DNA of 64,000 nt from positions 135,508 through 199,507 of the forward strand of contig NZ_QULM01000004.1 of NCBI RefSeq assembly GCF_003482105.1, read 5' to 3'. Position 1 is the first letter of the stretch, and every line of letters begins with the position of its first letter. The DNA is from Coprococcus sp. OM04-5BH. GTDB lineage: Bacteria; Bacillota; Clostridia; Lachnospirales; Lachnospiraceae. The position numbers and the translations under genes are program-made. This document shows, piece after piece, positions 36,600-45,769 of this stretch. The notes beneath the pieces were generated by a model, which saw only the letters and a list, made by a program, of their open reading frames with translations, did no database searches and had not been told where the DNA came from.

Positions 36600-36848
36600 T
36601 GGACACCGTCTAGCACCGACCGAGCCGGCAGGCGAGACCTTGAACCGGGGTCAAGAGGCGCAGCCTCTTCAACAAGAAAAAGACACCGGATAAAATCTGA
36701 TACACTTACTGTTAGAGGAGCGGGAGATGGGGTGCTGGTGTTCGGTGGACACCGTCTAGCACCGACCGAGCCGGCAGGCGAGACCTTGAATCGGGGTCAA
36801 GAGGCGCAGCCTCTTCAACAAGAAAAAAGACACCAGATAAAATCTGAT
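36600..36848. repeat. 146-bp tandem duplication of the tRNA-Leu 3' flank
   Basis: A ~100-bp block starting TGGACACCGTCTAGCACCG occurs at 36600 and again at 36746 with few changes. Each carries an AAGAGGC-GCA-GCCTCTT hairpin. The first unit ends in GCGGGAGATGGGG (near 36719-36731), a copy of the 3' end of the tRNA-Leu at 36866, so the duplication reached into the tRNA or into a lost neighbour tRNA. Confidence 0.85.
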
Positions 36849-36864
36849 GTCTTTTTCTTGTTGA
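36815..36864 (-). terminator. Terminator of tRNA-Leu
   Basis: A long near-perfect inverted repeat (CAACAAGAAAAA-GACA to TGTC-TTTTTCTTGTTG) directly follows the tRNA 3' end on the minus strand, with T-runs in both directions. Confidence 0.88.
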
Positions 36865-36948
36865 TGCGGGAGATGGGACTTGAACCCACACGCCGTTTCC
36901 AGCACTAGATCCTTAGTCTAGCCTGTCTGCCAATTCCAGCACTCCCGC
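36865..36948 (-). tRNA. tRNA-Leu (anticodon AAG)
   Basis: The minus-strand cloverleaf has acceptor GCGGGAG/CTCCCGC, discriminator A, and no encoded CCA. The D-arm is AATTGGCAGA. The anticodon stem CTAGA/TCTAG encloses loop CTAAGGA, so the anticodon is AAG (CUU codon). A long variable arm (TGCTGGAAACGGCG region) and T-loop GTTCAAGTC complete it. Class II form fits Leu. A34 is unusual in bacterial Leu tRNAs. Confidence 0.93.
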
Positions 36949-36996
36949 ATGTCTTTTTTTGTTATTCTGTGTTGTGCTCTGCTCAACACAAGTGAT

Positions 36997-37025
36997 ATAA
37001 TACCACTCCAATATATGGTTGTCAA
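36997..37025 (-). promoter_or_regulatory. Promoter of tRNA-Leu
   Basis: On the minus strand TTGACA (37025-37020) and TATTAT (37002-36997) are 17 bp apart, ~50 bp before the tRNA. Confidence 0.85.
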
Positions 37026-37128
37026 CAAAAATTTTAACTTTTTTTGATTTTTTTTACTACCCCTTATTTCTGCCATGATCTGCACGGTAAAAGTCCTGCT
37101 CCAAGGCTCGTGACTACACATAAATAAA

Positions 37129-37154
37129 GCACAGGGATATGTTTATCCCTGTGC
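37129..37154 (-). terminator. Terminator of the small gene at 37173
   Basis: GCACAGGGAT pairs with ATCCCTGTGC, with a T-rich 3' side on the minus strand. Confidence 0.75.
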
Positions 37155-37172
37155 AGATCCTTACTGTGATAT

Positions 37173-37478
37173 TTATATCTTTATCATATTGGTGAGCTTA
37201 CGTTCAACCTCTTCCATAAGATGTCCCTTGTAAGCCTGATAATACTCGTGTGTGAACTGGGTATACAGGAATTTGTTCCATAAATTGCTGCAATATGTAC
37301 TGTCAAAGTCATAGTAAGAATCAGTATAGATCATACCGTTACTGTATCTAGTAACATCAAGATATGGCTCCTTGCCTGCATAGCTTAATCTCATAACAAG
37401 GTTTTTCTGTTCGCTGCAACATGCGAACGTCTCTAGGAACATCTTCATTTGTTCCTTAGTAACTCTTTCAACAAACAT
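37173..37478 (-). CDS. Small protein of unknown function
   Basis: The frame opens at 37532, but GGGAGGTCGAGATTT places the start at 37478 (MFVERVTKEQMKMFLE), giving 101 residues. It is soluble and aromatic-rich (YTDSYYDFDSTYCSNLWNKF, then HEYYQAYKGHLMEEVE). No known motif is seen. It has its own terminator. It lies between tRNA-Leu and the export operon. Confidence 0.65.
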   Translation of the reverse strand: MFVERVTKEQMKMFLETFACCSEQKNLVMRLSYAGKEPYLDVTRYSNGMIYTDSYYDFDSTYCSNLWNKFLYTQFTHEYYQAYKGHLMEEVERKLTNMIKI

Positions 37479-37710
37479 AAATCTCGACCTCCCAATAATT
37501 GTCCCTGCTAAAATTATATATAAAATAAACATGATTGTAAAGGGAAAAGCACAGGTAGTATATTAAGGAAATCTTAAACATATATATTGATTTAATATAT
37601 TGCTAACACATGGTAAAAAGACTAAAATTAGTATAACTGTGATAGATGAATACAGACTATCTATGTACAGATAAACGATATGAAATAATAAGTGGGAGGA
37701 TAGAAATTTT

Positions 37711-38751
37711 ATGATATGTAAAAGCAGACGCAGGATGAAGTGCCGAACCTGCCTTGCCTGCACCATTGCACTCTGTCTCATGACCGTGGGACTTACCGGC
37801 TGCAGTGATCGTAAGGTAAGTGACAAGCCCGCAATAAATATAGAACCATATGCCATGACAGTCCATGAAAGAGCTACAGTAAAAGAGGGGAATATTTCCT
37901 CACAGATAAAGCTTACTCTGAAGCCGGATGGTTTTTCCAGCAAGGATTATTCGGTAAAGCAGGACGATTTTGAAGTCGATCAGATCAATGTAAAGAATGG
38001 AGATAAAGTAAAAAAAGGTGATGTGATGATCTCCTTCAAGGCAGATGAGATAAATAAAACCATAGATGAGTATACGAGAAAGAAGGAAGAAGACCAGCTT
38101 CTTATTGATCACTACTCACGTCTTATGGGGATAGATAGCAGCAACGACTACTCTGAGGACATCAAGTCCCTTAAAGAAGATATCGAGCTGTCAACCCTGT
38201 ATATCCAGGAACAGCAGGAGAAGCTGAAGGAATATCAGGTTATAGCAGAAGCAGACGGAATAGTCACATACGTCAATGAATGGCTGGAATATGGATATGC
38301 CTCAGCAGATGAAACATTGGTGTCTGTAGCGTCCGGCTCCGATGCTTTCATAGGATCTACAGAGGATCTCACCTATGAATTTAATATAGGTGATGTATTT
38401 ACAGCAACCCAGGGGGTGGCAACCTATGACATGAAGCTGGTAGACGTGGAACAGGTTAAGAACGAGGCCACCGGTGGTGAGGAAAGACAGCTGAAGTTTG
38501 AGTGCCAGTCAGATATTGAAGTTACAAATGGATATATGGAGCTTGAGGTTGTCATAGATAAGCCGGTCATATCCAATGTTACATACGTTGATAAGAGTGC
38601 TGTGAAGACAGTGGATGGAACATACTATGTATACCGGTTTGATGAGGATGGCTACAGGGAGATAGTTCCTGTGGAGGTTGGAGATACAGTTGACAATTAT
38701 GTCATTATCAAGTCAGGATTGAATGCAGGAGAGCAGGTGAGTATAGATTGA
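37711..38751 (+). CDS. Efflux membrane-fusion (adaptor) lipoprotein
   Basis: This 346-residue protein has a lipoprotein signal peptide ending VGLTGCS (lipobox Cys ~30). A lipoyl/HlyD-type half (INVKNGDKVKKGDVMISFKAD), a coiled coil (~115-175), the returning lipoyl half (VIAEADGIVTYVNEWLEYG) and a beta-barrel/proximal domain (VDKSAVKTVDGTYYVY, EVGDTVDNYVIIKSGLNAGEQV) follow in the order of RND/MacA-type adaptors. It heads a six-gene operon with a second adaptor, an FtsX permease and two ATPases. Its TGA overlaps the TTG start of the next gene. Confidence 0.85.
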   Translation: MICKSRRRMKCRTCLACTIALCLMTVGLTGCSDRKVSDKPAINIEPYAMTVHERATVKEGNISSQIKLTLKPDGFSSKDYSVKQDDFEVDQINVKNGDKVKKGDVMISFKADEINKTIDEYTRKKEEDQLLIDHYSRLMGIDSSNDYSEDIKSLKEDIELSTLYIQEQQEKLKEYQVIAEADGIVTYVNEWLEYGYASADETLVSVASGSDAFIGSTEDLTYEFNIGDVFTATQGVATYDMKLVDVEQVKNEATGGEERQLKFECQSDIEVTNGYMELEVVIDKPVISNVTYVDKSAVKTVDGTYYVYRFDEDGYREIVPVEVGDTVDNYVIIKSGLNAGEQVSID

Positions 38752-41069
38752 AGAAGTATTGTTTAAAGCAAGACAAGACAGCAGCATCTAAGAAAAGAAG
38801 AACATCAAGAGCAGCATTGGCAATTCTTCTGAGCCTGTCAATGGTCATGTCTATATCAGGCTGCGGTGGCAAGAAGGAGAATGTACCGGATCTGCTTGAT
38901 CCTATATCAACCAATGCAGCATACAGACCTGTAATGAAAGGAGATATAGGTAACAAGATCGTAAAGACAGGAAATGTTGTTCCTGAGGATTACTGTTATT
39001 ATTTCAAGACCAGCAGCGAGCTTGAGAAATTAAACGTAGCCATAGGTCAGTATGTACATAAGGGCGATGTGCTTGCGGAGGCGAGTGCAGAGGCTGGCGA
39101 GAGCGAGGTTACAGAGCTTGAGAACAATCTTGCCGAACAGAGAAAGAATCATGAACTTAATCAGAAGATATTCCAGCAGAATCAGAAGATATATGATTAT
39201 CAGATAAAGGGATATGAAGAGACCGGTGACGAGGAGTCATTAAAAGCTGCCAGGATACAGAAGGCAACAGCTATAGAGAACGACAGATATGATGGCATGC
39301 TCTACGACTATCAGATCAGGAAAGCGGAAGAAGAGATAGAAGAGAAGAAGAAGCTCATCGGAAGCAACAGACTGGTGGCTGAGGTGGATGGATATGTCAC
39401 ATATGTGAAGGATACAACAGAGTCCTCAACAGTAGGTGCAAATGAAAATGTGGTGGTAGTATCAGATTACAACAAGACACATATTGAGATACCGGATCTT
39501 ACGGTTAAGGATCTGGAGGTTTACCAGAAGTACGGAATCAAATATGCAGTTATAGATGGTGAGAAGCATGATCTTAAAATAGATGAGTACTCAAAGACAG
39601 AGCTTGCCAAAGCACAGGCAATGTCCCAGTATCCTAATATGAGATTTGAACTGGCAGACGGAGAAACATCAAAGCTTAAGACCGGAGATATGATACCGAT
39701 GTATTTCAGTTCTTCGGACATATCAAATGTATTGATGATAGGAAATGATTCGATATATGAAGACGGAGAACAGGCATTTGTATATGTTAAGACAGAGAAC
39801 AGCGACAAGGAACGCCGTGATGTGGAGCTTGGAGCAGCCGATACCAACAACACCCAGGTGCTTTCCGGTCTTGATGAGGGAGACCTGGTGTTCTATGCCT
39901 CAGACGCCATCATGCCGGGAAATTACAGTGAGTATAAGGTTGAACTTAAGGATTTCAGTATTTCAAAGGACAGCAAGAAGCTGCAGCTTGTAGACACGGA
40001 TATGGTGAAGTACAAATCTCCGTGTGAAGGCTACCTGGTGGATTTCAATCTTCAGGCAGGTATGCAGGTTAGCAAGGGAGATATTTTATACTCCATAGAC
40101 AGCGGCGGCGGAAGCGCTGAGCTTAAGCAGGCGGCATTGGATATACAGCATGCTAAAGAAGAATATAATTCCAATATGAATGGTTATAATGATCAGATAA
40201 ACGATTATAAGAAACAGATAGAGGATTACAAATACAGAAAGGCACATCCGGCCGATCCCGATCCAGAGGATCCACCGGTGGCAACAGATACAGATCCGGA
40301 TAAGCCTGATGATCCTGATACACCGGATGACAATCAGGATACTCCGTATTTTGTAGAACAGACTCTGTGTCAGATAGAGATAGTAAACATTAACAAGCAG
40401 ATAGCCACTAATCAGTACAATTCCAATATGAAGACTCTTCAGGCAAAGTATGATGAGCTTGCCAAGGACAACGATGGAACAGGTGTTGTCAAGGTATATG
40501 CAGAACAGGACGGATACATAGTAAATGTATATGCAACTAAGGGATACAAGCTTGAGAAGGGTACGGAGGTTGTAGGTATAGCCTCAAAGCAGAATCAGAT
40601 ACTTGGAGCTGCAGTAGAAGGAAAACTCGCAGTGAACCAGCAGGTAACGCTTGTGAATTCAACAGACAATTCCAATGCAATAAATGCCAGGTGCATAGGA
40701 AACAGCGGTGATGGCGGAAAAGTATATATCAACACAGTGGACGGTGAGGTTCAGATAAGCACCTGTGCTGCATCCGGAAGCCTGTTATATTATCTGGCAG
40801 TTGATGATCAGTCATATTATGATGCACCAAAGGGATATGTCTTAAGGTACAGCACCACTGATCTGAAGAATGTGGTTGTACTTCCAAAGGGAATGATATA
40901 TACAGAGACCGTTAAGACTACAGGAAGCACTAAGAAATACGTGTGGAAGGTGATAGATGGTCAGATCGTAAAGCAGTATGTAACCCTGGGAGAAGAAGAT
41001 TCCAAGAGTGTATGTGTACTGTCAGGTGTTGACGCCGGCGATATACTCGCCCTTGAGAAAGCAAATTAA
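38748..41069 (+). CDS. Large double-module adaptor lipoprotein (TTG start)
   Basis: This 773-residue protein probably starts at TTG 38748, which overlaps the preceding TGA; GGAGAGCAGG upstream supplies the ribosome site. The signal peptide ends MSISGCGG (lipobox). It carries two adaptor modules: the first (~60-390) with KLNVAIGQYVHKGDVLAEA, a coiled coil and VAEVDGYVTYVKD; the second (~400-773) with CEGYLVDFNLQAGMQVSKGDIL, a coiled coil interrupted by a Pro/Asp-rich linker, and YAEQDGYIVNVYATKG. Typical adaptors are ~350-450 residues, so this looks like a tandem fusion. It should link the FtsX permease to the cell surface. Confidence 0.82.
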   Translation: MKKYCLKQDKTAASKKRRTSRAALAILLSLSMVMSISGCGGKKENVPDLLDPISTNAAYRPVMKGDIGNKIVKTGNVVPEDYCYYFKTSSELEKLNVAIGQYVHKGDVLAEASAEAGESEVTELENNLAEQRKNHELNQKIFQQNQKIYDYQIKGYEETGDEESLKAARIQKATAIENDRYDGMLYDYQIRKAEEEIEEKKKLIGSNRLVAEVDGYVTYVKDTTESSTVGANENVVVVSDYNKTHIEIPDLTVKDLEVYQKYGIKYAVIDGEKHDLKIDEYSKTELAKAQAMSQYPNMRFELADGETSKLKTGDMIPMYFSSSDISNVLMIGNDSIYEDGEQAFVYVKTENSDKERRDVELGAADTNNTQVLSGLDEGDLVFYASDAIMPGNYSEYKVELKDFSISKDSKKLQLVDTDMVKYKSPCEGYLVDFNLQAGMQVSKGDILYSIDSGGGSAELKQAALDIQHAKEEYNSNMNGYNDQINDYKKQIEDYKYRKAHPADPDPEDPPVATDTDPDKPDDPDTPDDNQDTPYFVEQTLCQIEIVNINKQIATNQYNSNMKTLQAKYDELAKDNDGTGVVKVYAEQDGYIVNVYATKGYKLEKGTEVVGIASKQNQILGAAVEGKLAVNQQVTLVNSTDNSNAINARCIGNSGDGGKVYINTVDGEVQISTCAASGSLLYYLAVDDQSYYDAPKGYVLRYSTTDLKNVVVLPKGMIYTETVKTTGSTKKYVWKVIDGQIVKQYVTLGEEDSKSVCVLSGVDAGDILALEKAN

Positions 41070-41080
41070 GGAGGAAGGAT

Positions 41081-43900
41081 ATGCTTAATTTTTTACAACA
41101 TAAGTTATTAAATAAAAAATGGCTCAATGCATGTCTGCTCCTTGGTATAGTTCTTCTTATTGCAGTAATGTCCTGTACACCTATGTTTAAGAATGGTGCC
41201 CTTGACATGATGCTCTCCACCAAGTTCGGAGATAAGATAGAAGAAACCAACAATTATTCATGTGTTCTCGGCCGTGAAGGAAGCTGTGATACAGGAAAGT
41301 ATCCTGATATGGCGTCCATAATGAACAGAACAGAGAAGTATCACAAAACCTGGTTCAGCTATGTTGATACCAAGGTACTTACAGAACAGGTAAAGTATTA
41401 TATAGACGGCGGATTTGCCACATCCACATCAGGCAAGAAGGACAGCTACAAGCTGGCATATATGCCGGGACTTGAAGATCATATAAAGATAGTACATGGA
41501 AAGGGTCTTGATGAGAGTGAGGTTGTGGATGGTGCGTATCCATGTATTATTACAGAGGAGATCGCAGATGACAATAACCTTACTGTAGGAGAGACCATAA
41601 CCTATGACAAGATCAAGGATTCTTCAGATAATCCGTTGAAGTTTTACATAGCAGGAATATTTGCAGAAAAGGACTACGGTGATTACTACTGGTATATAAG
41701 AAAGAGTGAATTTACCAAGCAGGGACTTGTAAGCCTTGATGCTTTTGACGAGATCATAAGCAAATACAGCATACCGACAGTATACAGCACAGATTACAAC
41801 ATGCTTGATTATTCGGACATAACACACAGGAATGCTTCTAACATAAGATACTATGTTAAAGAGTTCTCCAAGGCAGATGATCATATAGTTGAGAATTTCA
41901 CAGATGTGATCAAGGAATATGAAAATGACGCCAAGACCATAGGGATAATCATATGGGTTCTTGAACTTCCGATACTGGTGTTGCTATTGGCATTCATATA
42001 CATGGTTTCAAGCCAGATCCTCGAGATGGAGGAGGGCGAGATAGCCATGTTAAAGAGCCGAGGCACAAGCACAAGACAGATAATAAGGATATATATGGGG
42101 CAGTCGGCAATCCTGTCAGTAATAGCATTGTTCATAGGAATACCAATGGGATATGGATTATGTAAACTTGCTGCCAGCTCAAATTCCTTCCTGGAGTTCA
42201 GATCAGACAGAACCTGCTTCTACGGAATGACAGCCTCAGCGTTTGTATACAGTCTTGTTGCTGCAGTGATAGCGATATTATTTGTCACGCTTCCTGTGTT
42301 CAAATATGCTAAGAACTCCATTGTGGAGCAGAAGAGAAAATCAGGAAAGATCAATGTTAAGCCATTCTGGGAGAAGTACTTCTTAGATGTAATATTTGCA
42401 GCGGTATCCATATACCTGCTGTACAATTACAGGAAGCAGAGAGGAGTTATCGCACTGGATATCCTGGCAGGCAAGAGACCGGATCCGTTGATATTCCTTA
42501 ACTCATCACTGTTTATATTTGCGGTGGGACTGGTGATCTTAAGACTTATAAAGTACCTTATCAGATTTATATACTTTATTGGAAGAAAGAAGTGGAAGCC
42601 GGCATTATATGCGTCCTTCCTCCAGATAACCAGAACCTCAAAGAAGCAGGGTTTTATCTCAGTATTTCTGGTTATGACCATTGCCATGGGTATATTTAAT
42701 TCCAATATGGCGAGAACCATAAATGATAATAACCAGAAACGTGAAGCTTACAATGCAGGTACAGATCTTCGTGTAAGCGAGCACTGGGCAATGGGAATAT
42801 ACCATGACAAGGACAAGAATTCCAACTGGTATTACGAGGAGCCTGACTTTGAGAGGTTTACAGGCTACGAGGGAAGCCTTTACGATATGGCTACCAGAGT
42901 AATATATGATGATAGTGCTTCCATATCCGTAGGCGGTGAGACCCTTGATAACAATGTACTCATGGGTATACATACCAAGGAATTTGGCGAGACGGCAAGT
43001 CTCCAGTCAGACCTTAACAAGGAACACTGGTACAATTATCTTAATGCACTGGCACAGACCTCAAATGGTGTCATCATATCATCCAATCTTGCCAGGAAAT
43101 ACAGTCTTTCAGTGGGAGACAGTATAAGCTATACAAGATATAATCCCATCAAGTCCAAGGCAGATGAGCCTATTGCAACAGTATCCGGAAATGTTGTGGC
43201 AATAGTTGACGCATGGCCGGGCTTTGAACAGTACAGCTATGAGAAGGATGAGAAAGGCAATGTGTCAGAGGTGGAGAAGTATCTCGTAGTTGCCAATTAC
43301 GCTTATGTTGTTGGAGCATTCGGACAGACACCATACGAAGTATGGATAAAGACAAACAGCAGCAATGATTACAAGGAGGTTCTGTCCCAGCTTGAAAATG
43401 ACGGAATAAAGGTAAGTTCATATATAAGCAAAGACAAGAATACATTAAAGCTTATGGATTCATCATTGGTGGTAATTACAAATGGTCTGTTCTCATTAAG
43501 CTTTATAGTAGCAGTTGTGCTGTGTCTGGTAGGCTTCCTTATTTACTGGATCACATCCATCAAACAGAGAGAGCTTCTGTTTGGTATATACAGAGCTATG
43601 GGTATGTCCATGAAGGAAATAAACAAGATGCTCATAAACGAGCAGATATTCTCCTCGGTACTTGCCAGTCTGGCAGGCTATGGAGTAGGTGCCTTGACTA
43701 CAATGCTGTTTGTCAAGCTTATTGCCATTGTATATCTGCCTGAAACACACAATATACCTATATCGTTGGCAGTAAATCCAATGGATATAATAAAGCTTAC
43801 AGCAGTTGTAATAGTGATGTTCATTGCCTGCTTCATAGTTATCAGGACAATATTAAAGAAGATGAATATTACTCAGGCTCTGAAGCTTGGAGAGGATTAA
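41081..43900 (+). CDS. FtsX-like (MacB-type) ABC transporter permease
   Basis: This 939-residue protein has an N-terminal helix (~14-34), a large extracellular domain, three helices of the first FtsX domain (EMEEGEIAMLKSRGTSTRQI is the typical coupling region), further helices, a second extracellular domain (~550-780), and a C-terminal FtsX domain (KQRELLFGIYRAMGMSMKEINKML, then three helices). Two-FtsX-domain permeases act as monomers or dimers with MacB/LolCDE-type ATPases in mechanotransmission or export. GGAGGAAGG precedes the ATG. It contains one TTATGTAAAC word. Confidence 0.88.
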   Translation: MLNFLQHKLLNKKWLNACLLLGIVLLIAVMSCTPMFKNGALDMMLSTKFGDKIEETNNYSCVLGREGSCDTGKYPDMASIMNRTEKYHKTWFSYVDTKVLTEQVKYYIDGGFATSTSGKKDSYKLAYMPGLEDHIKIVHGKGLDESEVVDGAYPCIITEEIADDNNLTVGETITYDKIKDSSDNPLKFYIAGIFAEKDYGDYYWYIRKSEFTKQGLVSLDAFDEIISKYSIPTVYSTDYNMLDYSDITHRNASNIRYYVKEFSKADDHIVENFTDVIKEYENDAKTIGIIIWVLELPILVLLLAFIYMVSSQILEMEEGEIAMLKSRGTSTRQIIRIYMGQSAILSVIALFIGIPMGYGLCKLAASSNSFLEFRSDRTCFYGMTASAFVYSLVAAVIAILFVTLPVFKYAKNSIVEQKRKSGKINVKPFWEKYFLDVIFAAVSIYLLYNYRKQRGVIALDILAGKRPDPLIFLNSSLFIFAVGLVILRLIKYLIRFIYFIGRKKWKPALYASFLQITRTSKKQGFISVFLVMTIAMGIFNSNMARTINDNNQKREAYNAGTDLRVSEHWAMGIYHDKDKNSNWYYEEPDFERFTGYEGSLYDMATRVIYDDSASISVGGETLDNNVLMGIHTKEFGETASLQSDLNKEHWYNYLNALAQTSNGVIISSNLARKYSLSVGDSISYTRYNPIKSKADEPIATVSGNVVAIVDAWPGFEQYSYEKDEKGNVSEVEKYLVVANYAYVVGAFGQTPYEVWIKTNSSNDYKEVLSQLENDGIKVSSYISKDKNTLKLMDSSLVVITNGLFSLSFIVAVVLCLVGFLIYWITSIKQRELLFGIYRAMGMSMKEINKMLINEQIFSSVLASLAGYGVGALTTMLFVKLIAIVYLPETHNIPISLAVNPMDIIKLTAVVIVMFIACFIVIRTILKKMNITQALKLGED

Positions 43901-43910
43901 GGTGGAGCGT

Positions 43911-44717
43911 ATGTCAGAAACAGTATATAACAACGAGCCTGGCAATGATCAGGTATATGATGAGACAATATATGGTGATGATACGGCAGGTCAGGCATAT
44001 GATGAGTTTGGTGATAACCAGGGAGTGTATGACCAGGACGATATAATCATAAGTGCAAGAAATGTTGTTAAATGTTTCCCTATGGGAAATGGTGAGAAGT
44101 TCTACGCATTAAAAGGACTTGATATGGATGTGCCCAGAGGTAAGCTTACTATCCTTAAGGGCAGATCCGGATCAGGAAAAACCACACTGCTCAATATATT
44201 AAGTGCTCTTGATGATGCCACAGAGGGTGAGGTTTATGTAAATGGCAATGAGCTTAACACCATGCCGGAGACAGAGAGAGAGAAGCTCAGGAGATATGAT
44301 ATAGGCTTTGTATTCCAGTCGGTTGCACTTATTCCTATCATGAACGCATATGAGAATGTAGATTTCGGTCTCAGACTTGCAGACTATGAAGGAAACAGAG
44401 ATGAACGAATAAAAGAGGTTCTTGACATGGTGGGACTTGGCGGCAGAATGCAGCATCTTCCATCAGAAATGAGTGGTGGCGAGCAGCAGAGAGTTGCTAT
44501 TGCAAGGGCAGTTGCCCATAAGCCTCAGGTAATATTTGCCGATGAGCCTACCGGAGCACTTGATACCGCGTCAGGTCTTACGGTTATGAAGCTCTTCAAG
44601 GAGCTTGTGGCTAAGGAAGGGATCACTATTGTTATGACTACCCATGATCCGAACCTTATGGAGCTTGGAGACGTTGTTTATGAGATAGAGGATGGTGAGA
44701 TAGTTGCTAGGGCATAA
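43911..44717 (+). CDS. ABC transporter ATP-binding protein (first)
   Basis: The frame is open from 43887, overlapping the permease end, but AAGGTGGAGCGT points to ATG 43911, giving 268 residues. After a Tyr/Asp-rich extension of ~45 residues, the LolD/MacB-type ATPase core shows Walker A GRSGSGKTT, Q-loop VFQSVALIP, signature MSGGEQQRVAIARA, Walker B VIFADEPTGALD and the H-loop TTHDP. The acidic N-terminal extension is unusual for this family. Confidence 0.92.
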   Translation: MSETVYNNEPGNDQVYDETIYGDDTAGQAYDEFGDNQGVYDQDDIIISARNVVKCFPMGNGEKFYALKGLDMDVPRGKLTILKGRSGSGKTTLLNILSALDDATEGEVYVNGNELNTMPETEREKLRRYDIGFVFQSVALIPIMNAYENVDFGLRLADYEGNRDERIKEVLDMVGLGGRMQHLPSEMSGGEQQRVAIARAVAHKPQVIFADEPTGALDTASGLTVMKLFKELVAKEGITIVMTTHDPNLMELGDVVYEIEDGEIVARA

Positions 44718-45681
44718 GGAAAAGAAAGCTAAGAAAAATGAAGCTGCTGTAGATGAAACACAGGTGCAGAACAATGACTCATATCTTGGTGATCCGGACA
44801 ATATAATTGAATGTGACGGTCTTGTTAAGATCTACAAGACCGATGAAGTTGAGGTTATGGCACTTCAGGGGCTGGAGCTTAACATTAAACGCGGAGATCT
44901 CATTGCCATCATCGGTAAGTCAGGTAGTGGAAAGTCCACACTGCTTAATATGATAGGCGGCCTTGAGAGACCGAGTGCAGGAAAGATGTATGCTGATGGC
45001 AAGGATTTATTTGCCATGAGTGACAAGGAACTGGTAGAATACAGAAGACACACAGTAGGCTTCGTTTGGCAGAAAAATTCCAGGAACTTACTGCCTTACA
45101 TGACTGCTGTGGAGAATGTCCAGGTGCCTATGTTCTTCGATAAGACCAATAAGTCAGACAAGGAGAAGAGAGCCATAGAGCTCCTTACCATGGTAGGACT
45201 TGAGGATAAGATCAATTCCTATCCTGCCCAGATGAGTGGTGGTGAGCAGCAGAGAGTTGCTATTGCCATAGCTCTGGCGAATAATCCAAAGATACTGTTG
45301 GCGGATGAGCCTACCGGAGCGGTGGATTCAAAAACCTCCAATATGATCCAGGATCTATTCAGAAAGCTCAATGAAGAGCTGGGGATAACCATAATAATCG
45401 TTACCCACGATATAAGCCTTGCAAATAAGGTGGGACGTGTGGTCATGATCTCAGATGGTAAGATAAGCACAGAGAAGATCATGAAAGAGGATTATCGTAA
45501 CAAAATCAATGAACTGTCGAGCGAAAGCTTTGCTGCTGAGGATTCCCATGAGGAATATTCAGTACTTGATAAGGCACATCGTGTACAGATCAATGAGGAT
45601 ATGCTGGCATCAGCAGGAATTGATACAAATAAGGTAAAGGTCAAGGTTGTAGACGGTCAGATCATAATTACCAAAGAGTAG
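44704..45681 (+). CDS. ABC transporter ATP-binding protein (second, TTG start)
   Basis: This 325-residue ATPase overlaps the first by 14 bp and has no in-frame ATG near its N-terminus; TTG 44704 is the likely start. A Lys/Glu/Asn-rich lead of ~35 residues precedes Walker A GKSGSGKST, Q-loop VWQKNSRNLLP, signature MSGGEQQRVAIAIA, Walker B ILLADEPTGAVD and TTHDI-type switch VTHDIS. A ~75-residue C-terminal extension ends with KVKVKVVDGQIIITKE. Two different ATPases for one permease suggest a heterodimeric motor. Confidence 0.9.
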   Translation: MLGHKEKKAKKNEAAVDETQVQNNDSYLGDPDNIIECDGLVKIYKTDEVEVMALQGLELNIKRGDLIAIIGKSGSGKSTLLNMIGGLERPSAGKMYADGKDLFAMSDKELVEYRRHTVGFVWQKNSRNLLPYMTAVENVQVPMFFDKTNKSDKEKRAIELLTMVGLEDKINSYPAQMSGGEQQRVAIAIALANNPKILLADEPTGAVDSKTSNMIQDLFRKLNEELGITIIIVTHDISLANKVGRVVMISDGKISTEKIMKEDYRNKINELSSESFAAEDSHEEYSVLDKAHRVQINEDMLASAGIDTNKVKVKVVDGQIIITKE

Positions 45682-45769
45682 ATAATATTGATAGCAGCGG
45701 CAGTAAGTATTATAATGGTAATGATACAGATTTAAAATGGGCTGATGTTCAATACGGAGGAGTGTATAT

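Noticed and set aside
36600..36948. tRNA-Leu as attachment site of a resident integrative element
   Set aside because: The direct repeats are only 146 bp apart with no integrase or cargo between them.
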